From NCBI GenBank assembly GCA_024274875.1, contig JAJSAH010000008.1, positions 1 to 42,318 on the forward strand: DNA of 42,318 nt. The letters run 5' to 3'. The notes under the pieces are model-generated. The model made no database searches and was not told the DNA's origin. It worked only from the letters and a program-made list of their open reading frames with translations. Positions within the stretch are counted from its first letter, which is position 1, and every line of letters begins with the position of its first letter. Shown here in pieces: positions 1 to 9,163 of this stretch. Source of the DNA: an archaeon (GTDB lineage Archaea; Micrarchaeota; Micrarchaeia; CAILAH01). The position numbers and the translations under genes were made by a program.

Positions 1-3000
1 AAAAAATGCTCAAGAACATCCATCGTTGAAGTGCTTAGGAAATACAATATTGAAAACGGGGCGCACAATGTTATTGGGCAGGGGGAAGTTCAGAGGATTG
101 TTGAGATGAACCCAATTGAGAGGCGGAAAATCATCGATGAAATAGCGGGCGTGGCGGAGTTTGATGCGAAGAAAAATGAGGCAATGAAAGAGCTTGATAC
201 TGTTCAGCAGAGGATTAATGATACAAAACTCGTGCTGAAGGAGAGAGAAGGATACCTTAAAGACCTTGAAAAAGAGAGAGAAACTGCGCTTAAATACCTT
301 GATATAAAAGCAAAAGTGATTAATCTAAGAAATAGTGTAATATACCTTGAAATACAGAGGACAGAAAAAGAATATGATGAGATTACAAAAGAGTATGCGA
401 TGAAGAAAACTAAATTGAAAGAGATTGAACAGGATATTGCAAGAATAGATGAAAAAATAGAAAGTGAGAGCAAAAAGATCGGTGAATTATCTGAAAAGAT
501 AAACAAAAAAAGCGCAGATAATTCTGCATACAGGGAGTATGAGCAATTAAGGACTAATGTTGCAGTTGCATCTGAGAAAAAAAGCATGCTTGAAGACCAG
601 AAAAAACAGCTTTCAGTTAAAATAGAAGAGATTTCAAAAAAGAAGGCTGAGTTGGAGGAACAGTTGTCTAATTATGGGAGCGAAGCGGATGAGTTTTCCA
701 AAGAATTAAGAAAATTGCGCGGTGAATTGTCGGAGATAAAACGCAGGTTAGATATGAGCAAAAAACGCAATTCCACGCTAGTGAATGAATCTATCAAAAT
801 TGGAAATGATATTGAAGCGCTTGAGAGGGACATTGATGATAAGGAAAGATTGCTTAATGAGTTATCGCTTAAAGTTTCCAAGGCAGGGTATTTAATCAAT
901 GCTAAAAATGAAGAACTTAAAAAGATCGATGCAATGCTGAATGAAGGGAATTCTGGGAAATCGCGCGAGATTGAGAAAGAGATAAAGGAGCTTGAAAAAC
1001 TGCTCGATGAAAAACGCAAGCAGTTGGATAAGTTGTTTGCGCGCGAAAGAAAATGCAACGAGCAGAATGCAGAAATTGACAAGCAGTTATTGAAATTGAA
1101 GAGCGAATACTCAAATTACAGGGCGGTTAGCGGCAGGTTGCATTTTGAGAATGTGATTAAATACATACACGAACTTAAAGAGAAAAATGTTGTTAAAGGC
1201 ATACATGGAGCGGTTCACGAGCTATGCAATTTCGATTCAAAGTACGCAACAGCCATTGAATCTGCGGTTGGAGCAAGATTGAATTTTGTTATTGTTGATG
1301 ATGTTGAAACAAGCAAGGAAATAATTGGGCATTTAAGGAGCAAGAAAATAGGCAGGGCTACTTTCCTCCCGTTGAAAATGAATGTGAATGTTGATAATAA
1401 GAAACTTAACTATCCAGGGGTGCTAGGGAGGCTTATTGATTTCATAGAGTATGACCCTAAATACACTGGCCCAATGTATTACATATTCGGAGATACTGTT
1501 CTCATAAACAATATAGAGATTGCAAAAGATGTGGGGCTGATCGGGAAAGCACGGCTTGTTACTATTGAGGGCGATGTTATTGAGAGGAGCAGTGCAATAA
1601 CTGGCGGGCATTTCATCTCGAGCATGAAGCTTAAAGAGCGCAAAAAAGCTGCTGAGTTAGAGGAAAAGATTAACAAACTGCAGCGCGAGAAAGAGGCATT
1701 AATTAATGAGTTGTACGAATTGAGGGACAACTCAGCAAAAATAAGGAGAGAGCGCAGCGAGATTGAAGTTAGAATACGTTCGTTGCAAATCGAGCTGGAT
1801 ACTGCGCTGGAAAAGCGTAAGGAAGCTGATGAACTAAACATGAAGCTTAAGCAAGTCAAGAGAGAAATTGCTGAAATTAGCAGAGAAAAGAATAAGCATG
1901 CAAATGAGTTGGAGAGAGTCAAAAGCTCAGTAGAAAAAATGAGGGAGAAGCTTGAAAACATGCGCAAGCGCAAAACTGATATAGATTGCGTGCTTTTCAA
2001 AAAGAGCAATGCTGATGAGGATCGGATGAACGAACTTGTTGAGATGATTAGCGAGATTGAGGGCAAAATGAAAGGGAAGGATGCTGAAAAAGATATGCTG
2101 ATTAAAAACATCGGAGAAACTGATTCGGAAATTAGGAAATTAATGGATCAAATCGCAAATGCTGAAAAGGAGATATCTGATATTGAAAGCAAAATATTGG
2201 AGATGGAAAATGCAATGAGCGAGAAAAAGGCCGATATGGAAAAAGAGAGCAAGATGATAAAATCATTGATAAAAAAGAGGGAGGAAATTCAAAGCATCGT
2301 TGATTCATATTCTGAACAGAAAGGCGCGCGCATCAGCCAAAAGGAAAAATTACTGCAAGAGTTTGGAAAGATAGAAACAAGGAAGGCTGTGCTTGAACAA
2401 AGGTTGACTGATTTAAAATCTGAATCAAATGATGAGGAGTTTGAGCTCATCCAAGGCAATATAAACCACTTGAAAGCGGAGCTAAGGAGAAATGAGGTCG
2501 AGCTTGAAAGCATGGGCGAGGTTAACTTGCTTGCCCCTAAAGTGTATGAGGAGAAGCTTGCCGAAACGCAGCAGGTTGGCGAAAAACTCTCAAAACTTGA
2601 GAATGAGCGCGAATCAGTCATCGAAATGATTAAAGAAGTTGAGAAGCGAAAAACATCTGTGTTTTTGGAGGCGTTTAGAAAAGTTAATGAGAATTTCAGC
2701 AATTTGTTCAGCCAAACATTTGGAGATGGAAAAGGCTATCTTAGATTGCAGAACGAGCAAAGCCCGTTCGATGGGGGCGTAGAAGTGAAAATAATCAGAA
2801 GAAACTCTAAGGAAGAGAGAATTGAAAGCCTGTCTGGAGGAGAGAGATCTATTATTGCCATTCTGCTCGTTTTTGCAATTCATATGTACAGACCGTCAGC
2901 GTTTTACATACTCGATGAGGTTGAATCTGCGCTTGACAAAGTTAGGAGCAGATTGTTCGCTGAATTGTTGAACAAGCTTGCGAGCAGAACGCAGTTTATC

Positions 3001-3132
3001 GTTGTGTCGCATAATGACACAACAATATCCTCCGCTGAAGCCGTAATAGGAGTTAGCAAGGCTGGGGCAGGGTCTAAAGTGGTTAGTTTGGCGCTGAACA
3101 AACCCATGGTGAGCGAAATTAAGGGTAAGTAG
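1..3132 (+). CDS. smc: Chromosome partition protein SMC (5' end outside window)
   Basis: SMC ATPases form dimers that organise and segregate the chromosome. The reading frame is open from base 1, so the N-terminus with its Walker A motif is missing; a GTG at 31 is not the real start. The first visible part matches the archaeal SMC N-terminal head (NVIGQGEVQRIVEMNP, then RRKIIDEIAGVAEFD). A long heptad-rich coiled coil follows. The hinge lies at about nt 1190-1630 (KGIHGAVHELC, IESAVGARLNFVIVDD, then AITGGH). A second coiled coil returns to the C-terminal head, with the ABC signature LSGGERS near nt 2830, Walker B FYILDEVESALD near 2905 and the switch histidine in VVSHND near 3005. The stop TAG directly abuts the ATG of the next gene, so the two are probably co-transcribed. 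Family identity is secure. Confidence 0.97.
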   Translation, partial: KKCSRTSIVEVLRKYNIENGAHNVIGQGEVQRIVEMNPIERRKIIDEIAGVAEFDAKKNEAMKELDTVQQRINDTKLVLKEREGYLKDLEKERETALKYLDIKAKVINLRNSVIYLEIQRTEKEYDEITKEYAMKKTKLKEIEQDIARIDEKIESESKKIGELSEKINKKSADNSAYREYEQLRTNVAVASEKKSMLEDQKKQLSVKIEEISKKKAELEEQLSNYGSEADEFSKELRKLRGELSEIKRRLDMSKKRNSTLVNESIKIGNDIEALERDIDDKERLLNELSLKVSKAGYLINAKNEELKKIDAMLNEGNSGKSREIEKEIKELEKLLDEKRKQLDKLFARERKCNEQNAEIDKQLLKLKSEYSNYRAVSGRLHFENVIKYIHELKEKNVVKGIHGAVHELCNFDSKYATAIESAVGARLNFVIVDDVETSKEIIGHLRSKKIGRATFLPLKMNVNVDNKKLNYPGVLGRLIDFIEYDPKYTGPMYYIFGDTVLINNIEIAKDVGLIGKARLVTIEGDVIERSSAITGGHFISSMKLKERKKAAELEEKINKLQREKEALINELYELRDNSAKIRRERSEIEVRIRSLQIELDTALEKRKEADELNMKLKQVKREIAEISREKNKHANELERVKSSVEKMREKLENMRKRKTDIDCVLFKKSNADEDRMNELVEMISEIEGKMKGKDAEKDMLIKNIGETDSEIRKLMDQIANAEKEISDIESKILEMENAMSEKKADMEKESKMIKSLIKKREEIQSIVDSYSEQKGARISQKEKLLQEFGKIETRKAVLEQRLTDLKSESNDEEFELIQGNINHLKAELRRNEVELESMGEVNLLAPKVYEEKLAETQQVGEKLSKLENERESVIEMIKEVEKRKTSVFLEAFRKVNENFSNLFSQTFGDGKGYLRLQNEQSPFDGGVEVKIIRRNSKEERIESLSGGERSIIAILLVFAIHMYRPSAFYILDEVESALDKVRSRLFAELLNKLASRTQFIVVSHNDTTISSAEAVIGVSKAGAGSKVVSLALNKPMVSEIKGK

Positions 3133-4092
3133 ATGAGAATTAAACAGCTGGAATTTGATGCTGTAATACCAAGATGGGATGCATTCAATCCAAATTTTTT
3201 TTATTTGATCGGGCGCGATATTGACCACGCAGTTGCATACATTAAAGATGGGGATTTTGAGATATACACTACAAAACTTAATGAGGCAATCTGCAAAAAA
3301 ATGTTCGGAGAAGACAGAGTGCATGTAATAACCAAGCTAAGCGAGATAAGGAACGCTTTGCAAGGCAGATGCAAAATTGATGCTGATTATATTCCATATG
3401 CAGTATGCAAGAGATTGAAGAGCAAGAATATGCAATTAATCACAAATGAGATAAGAACTATGAGAGAAGTTAAAGATGCGCAAGAAATAAAACGCATTCG
3501 CAAAGCGAAGCGCATCATCGAATCAATCGTGTTTGGATTGGAGAATGTGCGCGGCATGACTGAAAGACAAGTTAAGAGAACATTGCTCGTGAAAATTGCA
3601 GAAAACGGGGTAAGAGAGGCATTCAACGCAATAGTTGCAAACAGTTCAAATGCAAGATTTCCGCATTATTCTGGTGGGAATTCAACAATAAGAGATTATG
3701 TGCTTATAGATGCCGGGGTTAAGCATAAAATGTATAATTCAGACATCACTAGATGCATTGGAAACATGAATTCAAACTGCAAAAAGAGGTATGAGCTGTT
3801 AAAACATTCAGTGATGGAGATAAGCGATGAAGCATACGCCGGCAGGAAGATTGCGGATTTTATCGAATGCGCTAATAAGATCATCAGAAAAAATTCACTG
3901 CATGATTTTCCGCACAGCATCGGCCATGGAATAGGATTGGAAGTTCATGAATATCCATCCCTAAACAGCAGATCGCAAAATGCGTTAAGAAAAAACGCAG
4001 TAATAACTATTGAACCTGGGCAATATGATAAAAAGGGAATGAGATATGAAAATATGTTCATAATAAAAAACAACGGTGCAAAACTCCTCTGA
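3133..4092 (+). CDS. M24 family metallopeptidase (Xaa-Pro dipeptidase/aminopeptidase P-like)
   Basis: A 319-residue pita-bread-fold metallopeptidase. The N-terminal ~110 residues resemble the creatinase/prolidase N-domain; the catalytic domain follows. All five expected metal ligands are visible: D193 in LIDAG, D204 in SDITR, H265 in GHGIGLEVHE, E294 in IEPGQ and E306 in RYENMF. M24 enzymes of this layout usually cleave Xaa-Pro bonds in peptides in the cytoplasm; the exact substrate cannot be read from sequence. The ATG follows the smc stop codon with no gap, which implies translational coupling. The gene ends two bases before the stop of the convergent gene at 4095. Confidence 0.9.
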   Translation: MRIKQLEFDAVIPRWDAFNPNFFYLIGRDIDHAVAYIKDGDFEIYTTKLNEAICKKMFGEDRVHVITKLSEIRNALQGRCKIDADYIPYAVCKRLKSKNMQLITNEIRTMREVKDAQEIKRIRKAKRIIESIVFGLENVRGMTERQVKRTLLVKIAENGVREAFNAIVANSSNARFPHYSGGNSTIRDYVLIDAGVKHKMYNSDITRCIGNMNSNCKKRYELLKHSVMEISDEAYAGRKIADFIECANKIIRKNSLHDFPHSIGHGIGLEVHEYPSLNSRSQNALRKNAVITIEPGQYDKKGMRYENMFIIKNNGAKLL

Positions 4093-4094
4093 GT

Positions 4095-4427
4095 TTATCG
4101 TTCGAGCACCAGCTCAATGAGTTCATTGCGGTCTTTGCTGTAAGCCGTGAGTTTTAGAATTTTGCTGCATAACTCTACATAATTGAACTTAACTTCCTTC
4201 ATGAGGATTTCAGTTGCTTTGTAGTCAGGCGCAGATAATAAAGTATGAGATAAATCTTTTATCTTCCGCACCTTAGATTTTAGGTCTGCATCCGCCAGAT
4301 CACTCTCATTAACTAGCAACCGTACGCTTTCAGAAGGCACAATCATAGCATGCAACCTATATGAAACAAACCTCTTTGGCTTGACATTGGCCTTTATCAC
4401 TGGTTGAGTTATTTTCGTACTCATCAT
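4095..4427 (-). CDS. Hypothetical protein, 110 aa
   Basis: Not recognised. The product is a small soluble basic protein, probably helical in its second half (an alternating Leu/Ile/Lys pattern towards the C-terminus), with no Cys pair, signal peptide or membrane segment. Two adjacent ATG codons open the gene (4427 and 4424). There is no Shine-Dalgarno site. An A/T-rich box (aaaatatatttaaac on the minus strand, about 4447-4461) lies about 25-30 nt upstream, so the mRNA is probably leaderless. It faces the M24 peptidase gene tail to tail with a 2-nt gap. Codon usage looks like the neighbours, and I consider it a real gene of unknown role. Confidence 0.7.
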   Translation of the reverse strand: MMSTKITQPVIKANVKPKRFVSYRLHAMIVPSESVRLLVNESDLADADLKSKVRKIKDLSHTLLSAPDYKATEILMKEVKFNYVELCSKILKLTAYSKDRNELIELVLER

Positions 4428-4466
4428 AAAAAATAGATTATAAGTGTTTAAATATATTTTGAAAAA

Positions 4467-5378
4467 TCAAACCTTGACCGTTTCATACATCTCGCTGTCG
4501 ATGCTCTCGATGTTGATCATCGGCCCGTGTTCAGTTTCTACAATATAATCTGGCCTTGGCTCGTTCATCTGCTCATAATACATCGAGAGTATCCCTGCAA
4601 AATTTCCGAGAACAGATTCGGGTTTTGCATCCTTGAACATCAGTTTGAGTATCCTGTTGGCCTGGTTCGGCTCGAACTCTCCATCCATCAATTCCCTAAG
4701 CACTTTGCACGACTCTTCTCTCACCTGCTCGATCTCAGGATAGATCGCAAGCGGATTCCAAGATCCAGAGAATAATGCATACAAAACAGGCATTGAAATG
4801 AAAGTGTCTCTATCAAGCTTTGCAGAGTATTCCTTTTTCTTTCCTTTTGAACTTGCTTTATTTGAGCAGGACATGACAACGCCTTCATGGACTAAATCCA
4901 TCAACCGCGATTCGATTTCGTTTTTATCGAATATCAAAGTTGTCTTGTACAACGGAATATTGCCTACATATTTTATCAACCGCTTCTCAGAATATCTTTC
5001 CTCAAAATATTTCATCAACTCTCTCAAAGTGAATACTGGATTCAACTTAAGAAAGTTGTAAAACGCATTATCGAGCACATCTCCATTTTCAAGGCTGATG
5101 CTCGATTCGATATTTTTTTGTATAGAGTTCGCTATACTGAACATCACGCTCTCATAATCTCTCAGGACATTGTTGGCTTCAATCGCTTTTTCAGCGAATT
5201 CCTCAACATCGATCGATGATAAATTCTTGCTTTCTTCATGCATTGCTTTCCTAAGCGCCCTATACGCCTCAGTGAATACGCCTAAAGATATAACATCATA
5301 CATCAACTGCGCGCTCGCGCCGAATTCCTCCTTCAACTCCTCATAAACAACAACATCTTCGCACTTGCCCTTTGCCAT
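4467..5378 (-). CDS. Hypothetical protein, 303 aa
   Basis: Not recognised. The product is an acidic, helix-rich soluble protein without signal peptide or membrane segments. Residues about 110-200 (FTLRELMKYFEERYSEKRL, then IESRLMDLVHEGVVMSC) have the pattern of a winged-helix-like segment, but this is only an impression. Two Cys occur (near residues 6 and 172) with no metal-binding spacing. The ATG at 5378 is preceded by an AAAGGGG purine run, which supports this start. It is transcribed away from cdc48, with a 200-bp A/T-rich gap between the two start codons. Confidence 0.75.
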   Translation of the reverse strand: MAKGKCEDVVVYEELKEEFGASAQLMYDVISLGVFTEAYRALRKAMHEESKNLSSIDVEEFAEKAIEANNVLRDYESVMFSIANSIQKNIESSISLENGDVLDNAFYNFLKLNPVFTLRELMKYFEERYSEKRLIKYVGNIPLYKTTLIFDKNEIESRLMDLVHEGVVMSCSNKASSKGKKKEYSAKLDRDTFISMPVLYALFSGSWNPLAIYPEIEQVREESCKVLRELMDGEFEPNQANRILKLMFKDAKPESVLGNFAGILSMYYEQMNEPRPDYIVETEHGPMINIESIDSEMYETVKV

Positions 5379-5578
5379 ATTATTACCCCTTTCGCATATT
5401 CATTTATCAAACCAATAAAAATGTTCTAAGGATTCAATAAAGTATATATAAGAGAAATGAGATTATGAAAGCATTTTAAATTTACTAACTTAATCCTATG
5501 CGGGCAGTTCCATGCGCGTTGATATGTTCTTAAAGTTGTCTAGAAGATCACACGCAGGGTGAATGAATTGGTGATAGT
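5379..5578. promoter_or_regulatory. Divergent intergenic region between the 303-aa gene and cdc48
   Basis: This is a 200-bp A/T-rich gap between divergent start codons. A strong TATA-like box (aagtatatataagag, about 5441-5455) reads well on the plus strand and would give cdc48 a leader of roughly 100 nt. A second A/T-rich stretch (gcattttaaattt) lies near 5470-5482. Just before the cdc48 ATG is a GGTGAT ribosome-binding site. I see no small gene in the gap. Confidence 0.4.
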
Positions 5579-7729
5579 ATGGAACGCAAAGAAATTGAAC
5601 TGAAAGTTGCAGAAGCGTTGCAGCATGATGTTGGCAGAGGCATCGTCAGAATAGACAGCAATGCAAGGAAAGAGCTTGATGTGACTACTGGAGATGTTGT
5701 CGAATTAAAAGGTAAGAAAACAACTGCAGCAATTGTCTGGCAAGCCCACCCAAGAGATGAGAGTTATGGCATAATACGGATGGATGGATATTTAAGGCAA
5801 AATGCAGGAGTGGCAATCGGCGATAAGATTGCGATAAAGAAGGCAGATGTAAAGGAAGCAAAAAAAATCACTCTGGCGCCAAAGCAAGCCATGCAATTCT
5901 CGCCGGGGTTTGATCGAATTCTAAAAAGAAGGCTTGTTGGAAGAGCGCTCACGCGAGGAGATGTCATATATGTGGCTATTTTCGGCACACCTTTTCCATT
6001 AGTTGTTACGCAAACATTCCCCACTGGCGTCGTGCTGATAGGCAATGAAACTGAACTTGCGCTTAAAAATGAGCCTGCAAAAGAGTTAGCGGGCGTGCCA
6101 TCGATATCTTACGAGGATATCGGCGGACTAAAAGAAGAAATACAAAAAATCAGGGAGATGGTTGAGCTTCCGCTCAGGCACCCTGAGCTGTTCCAGAGGT
6201 TGGGGATTGACCCGCCTAAGGGAGTTTTGCTGTACGGGCCTCCCGGAACGGGCAAGACGCTGCTTGCTAAAGCGGTTGCGAGCGAGAGCGAGGCAAATTT
6301 CTACTATATAGGCGGACCTGAACTAGTGAGCAAATATGTAGGTGAAAGCGAAGAGCGGCTAAGAAAATTGTTTAAAGACGCTGAGGAAAACGCGCCAAGC
6401 ATTATATTCATGGATGAATTGGATGCGATTGCGCCTAAGAGAGAGGAGGCTACCGGAGAGGTTGAGCGCAGAGTAGTCAGCCAACTGCTTACTTTAATGG
6501 ATGGGCTTGCAAGCAGAGGTCAAGTGATTGTGATCGGCGCAACAAACAGGCAGAACGCTATCGATCAAGCGTTGAGAAGGCCGGGCAGGTTCGATAGGGA
6601 GATTGAGATAGGAGTTCCTGATAGAAGAGCGAGGTTTGAGATACTTGAGATTCACACAAGGCATATGCCTTTGAGCAAAAATGTTGACCTGAAGAAGCTT
6701 GCTGAAATCACATACGGATATACCGGAGCGGATATCTCATCGCTGTGCAAAGAAGCTGCTATGCGTGCGCTCAGAAGAATACTGCCTGAGTTGGATTTGG
6801 AAGGTCCGATTCCTCAGGAGATGCTCGATAAGATTGAAGTAACTCATGCAGATTTCATGGAAGCTATGAAAGAGATATTGCCATCTGCATTAAGGGAGGT
6901 ATTCACTGAAATACCGAATGTAAAATGGGAGGATATTGGAGGATTAAGCAAGGCAAAGCAGATGCTCAGAGAAGCAGTTGAACTGCCGCTTAAGCACCCA
7001 GATTACTTTGATAAGCTTGGAATAAGGTCTACAAGAGGAATACTGCTGGTTGGGCCTCCCGGCACAGGCAAGACGCTGCTTGCGAAAGCAGTCGCAACCG
7101 AGAGCGAAGCAAATTTCATATCTATTAAAGGGCCTGAGGTGCTAAGCAAATGGGTTGGTGAAAGTGAAAAAATAATAAGGGAGATATTTAGGAAAGCGCG
7201 GCAAGCAGCACCGTGCATCATATTCATAGATGAGATTGATGCAATCGCTCCAATCAGAGGATATGATGAAGGGTCGAAAGTAACAGAGAGAATTGTGAAT
7301 ACCTTGTTAACTGAGATGGACGGTATGGTGAACACAAAGAAAGTTGTTGTTATTGCCGCTACGAACAGACCGGACATAATCGACCCTGGGCTGCTGAGGC
7401 CTGGAAGATTTGATCACATAGTCGATGTGGGCATGCCTGATGTTGAGACCCGCGAAGAAATATTCAAAATCCATTCAAAAAGGATGCCAGTTGCAAAGGA
7501 AGTTGATTTCAAGAAGCTTGCGCAGATGACTGAAGGATATACCGGTGCAGATATTGAGGGAATATGCAGGGAAGCAGGTATGATACTGATAAGAGAAAAC
7601 CGAGTTAATGATAAAGTGCAATTGGAGGATTTCATGAAGGCGATGCAAAATATCAAGCCATCTGCATCTAAGGGAGATATAGGCAGGATAGAGAAATTCA
7701 AGGAAATGGAGAACATAATGTACAGATAG
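5579..7729 (+). CDS. cdc48: Cdc48/VCP-type AAA+ ATPase
   Basis: A 716-residue hexameric unfoldase of the Cdc48/VAT/p97 family, which extracts and unfolds proteins for degradation or remodelling. Order of domains: an N-terminal double-psi barrel and Cdc48 domain 2 (about residues 1-175), D1 with Walker A GPPGTGKT near 220 and Walker [13 protein letters not shown] near 275, then D2 with Walker A GPPGTGKT near 492 and Walker [13 protein letters not shown] near 545. Arginine-finger regions ([11 protein letters not shown] and [11 protein letters not shown]) are present in both rings. The last three residues Met-Tyr-Arg fit the HbYX pattern that docks proteasomal ATPases on the 20S core. GGTGAT lies upstream of the ATG. 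The two membrane-protein genes downstream follow closely and may be co-transcribed. Confidence 0.97.
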   Translation: MERKEIELKVAEALQHDVGRGIVRIDSNARKELDVTTGDVVELKGKKTTAAIVWQAHPRDESYGIIRMDGYLRQNAGVAIGDKIAIKKADVKEAKKITLAPKQAMQFSPGFDRILKRRLVGRALTRGDVIYVAIFGTPFPLVVTQTFPTGVVLIGNETELALKNEPAKELAGVPSISYEDIGGLKEEIQKIREMVELPLRHPELFQRLGIDPPKGVLLYGPPGTGKTLLAKAVASESEANFYYIGGPELVSKYVGESEERLRKLFKDAEENAPSIIFMDELDAIAPKREEATGEVERRVVSQLLTLMDGLASRGQVIVIGATNRQNAIDQALRRPGRFDREIEIGVPDRRARFEILEIHTRHMPLSKNVDLKKLAEITYGYTGADISSLCKEAAMRALRRILPELDLEGPIPQEMLDKIEVTHADFMEAMKEILPSALREVFTEIPNVKWEDIGGLSKAKQMLREAVELPLKHPDYFDKLGIRSTRGILLVGPPGTGKTLLAKAVATESEANFISIKGPEVLSKWVGESEKIIREIFRKARQAAPCIIFIDEIDAIAPIRGYDEGSKVTERIVNTLLTEMDGMVNTKKVVVIAATNRPDIIDPGLLRPGRFDHIVDVGMPDVETREEIFKIHSKRMPVAKEVDFKKLAQMTEGYTGADIEGICREAGMILIRENRVNDKVQLEDFMKAMQNIKPSASKGDIGRIEKFKEMENIMYR

Positions 7730-7756
7730 GTGGTTTGAATAGAGCTTAACTTTAAA

Positions 7757-8131
7757 GTGTTTGGGTCAACTTTCCTTGTTTCAATGGCGCTTGCATTCAT
7801 CGTTTTTGCGGTTACGCCCACTAATGATCTAATTTTATTGGTTAAACTTGTTGCATTGGCGCTGGGAGTAACATTGCTCTCTCCATTATGGTATCCTCAT
7901 TTGCGCGGTATTAAAGCAGGCGATAAAGTGTTTATCGCTAACCCTTCGCCTTTCATTAAAATCAAGGGAAGGTATGGAATAGCACAAGAGGATGGCAGGA
8001 AAGGTTCCATAATCACAGTTATCAGCGAAGATGGGCATGAAGTGAAATGCAAAATAATTTCATACGCAACCACATTCTCAAAAGCAAAGGTGATGGTGAA
8101 GGATGATGCGCAAGTTGTTGAAGTGAGGTAG
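7757..8131 (+). CDS. Small membrane protein with two TM helices and a C-terminal beta-rich domain
   Basis: Not firmly recognised. From GTG 7757 the product has 124 residues: two hydrophobic helices (about residues 4-20 and 25-45), then a basic, glycine-containing beta-rich tail of about 75 residues (KAGDKVFIANP, YGIAQEDGRKG) recalling small barrel domains such as NfeD C-termini. The start is uncertain. GTG 7757 has no nearby ribosome-binding site, whereas AGGTGG at 7728-7733 sits 5 nt before an in-frame ATA at 7739, which would add six residues (IELNFK). The gene lies between cdc48 and an M50 protease and is probably in one operon with both, suggesting a membrane-associated proteostasis role (inference). 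Confidence 0.75.
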   Translation: MFGSTFLVSMALAFIVFAVTPTNDLILLVKLVALALGVTLLSPLWYPHLRGIKAGDKVFIANPSPFIKIKGRYGIAQEDGRKGSIITVISEDGHEVKCKIISYATTFSKAKVMVKDDAQVVEVR

Positions 8132-8142
8132 GTGAAGCGTGC

Positions 8143-8769
8143 ATGTTCGGCATAGGTGCAAGAGAATTTGAAGAGATTGGAATTTCAATGATATCCATAT
8201 CGATAGCTTTGCTTATCGCAGATATTGGTTTGCGAGGGTTGTTAGTTGAAGTGCCTTTTGTTGAGACAGTTAAACAACTTGGCGTGCTCATAATTACTGT
8301 TGGCGCAGGGTTCATTCTTCATGAGCTCGCGCATAAATTCGTTGCGCAAATGTACGGGGCAAAAGCTGAGTTCAGGATGTGGCCGCAAGGCCTAGCTATG
8401 ATGTTTTTATTCGCGCTCGTGTTTGGGTTTGTGTTTGCCGCGCCAGGAGCAGTATACATATATGCAACGCAAATTAGCAGGAAAGAGAATGGCATCATAT
8501 CCGCTGCAGGACCTGTAACAAACATGATTCTTGCGATCATATTCCTAATGTTTCTTCCGTTTGCAGTAATAAATTTCGGCCCAAAATCAATCATAAGCGA
8601 GATAGCTCTCATAGGATACAGCGTGAATGGAATACTTGCATTGTTCAATTTAATCCCTATATTTCCGCTTGATGGAAGCAAAATACTAAGATGGAATTGG
8701 ATTGCATGGCTGGCTATCGCAGGCACAGCAGCGGCAATTTATGTAATTCCAATTATAATGTTTGGATAA
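8143..8769 (+). CDS. Site-2 protease-like M50 metallopeptidase
   Basis: A 208-residue integral membrane zinc peptidase. The first active-site motif HELAH is at about residues 60-64 within a hydrophobic helix. The third zinc ligand is in the LDG motif (NLIPIFPLDGS, Asp near 176). About six hydrophobic segments are visible. M50 proteases cut transmembrane substrates within the bilayer, often to release signalling or damaged proteins. There is no PDZ or CBS domain, so it is a minimal S2P. The ATG at 8143 has GGTGA eight bases upstream, and the gap to the preceding gene is 11 nt, fitting an operon with cdc48. Substrate unknown. Confidence 0.88.
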   Translation: MFGIGAREFEEIGISMISISIALLIADIGLRGLLVEVPFVETVKQLGVLIITVGAGFILHELAHKFVAQMYGAKAEFRMWPQGLAMMFLFALVFGFVFAAPGAVYIYATQISRKENGIISAAGPVTNMILAIIFLMFLPFAVINFGPKSIISEIALIGYSVNGILALFNLIPIFPLDGSKILRWNWIAWLAIAGTAAAIYVIPIIMFG

Positions 8770-8779
8770 AAAAATAAAA

Positions 8780-9145
8780 TTAACCAAACAAATCATTTAT
8801 TGCCTTCGAGCTCGTGCTTTCATCCTCAAAAAATGCGGAAATATCGGGGTTGTGAGAGCTTTGCTCACTGGATGCGGAACTTGAATCATCATCGAGCGAT
8901 TCTAAACCATATGAAGAAGAGCTAGAACTGTTGTCGGAATTTGTTGAAGATGGAGTTTCAGAAATGCGAGTATTCCTGAATATTGAATTTTGGTCGACTG
9001 CCAATGGCGCACCGCAAGAAACGCAATTCGCATTCACATAAAAACTGTTCATAGATAAATCAGTTTTTATGGATATCACATGCGCATAACCGCACTTTGG
9101 GCAAACAATTTTTTTCTTCATATATACAGATTCTCCTTCTTCCAT
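8780..9145 (-). CDS. Zinc-ribbon protein with Ser-rich tail
   Basis: About 121 residues. The N-terminal half holds a zinc ribbon with two knuckles, CPKC and CVSC, about 25 residues apart. The C-terminal half is a low-complexity Ser/Asp/Glu-rich tail, probably disordered, ending in a short hydrophobic motif (AINDLFG). No specific function is recognised; such proteins often serve as adaptors or RNA/DNA-binding accessories. The ATG at 9145 is preferred over an upstream GTG (9154) because AGGTG lies 6 nt before it. A later ATG just before the zinc ribbon is possible. It follows the DUF4139-like gene on the same strand with an 18-nt gap. Confidence 0.75.
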   Translation of the reverse strand: MEEGESVYMKKKIVCPKCGYAHVISIKTDLSMNSFYVNANCVSCGAPLAVDQNSIFRNTRISETPSSTNSDNSSSSSSYGLESLDDDSSSASSEQSSHNPDISAFFEDESTSSKAINDLFG

Positions 9146-9163
9146 ATGGAACACCTCTTTTCA

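Noticed and set aside
31-33. GTG as the start of SMC
   Set aside because: The frame is open upstream and the Walker A part of the ATPase head is missing, so the gene begins outside the window.
204-3324. Antisense reading frames opposite smc
   Set aside because: They mirror the Lys/Glu-rich coiled-coil coding strand, giving Ser/Phe/Leu-rich products without ribosome-binding sites. The same holds for frames opposite rad50.
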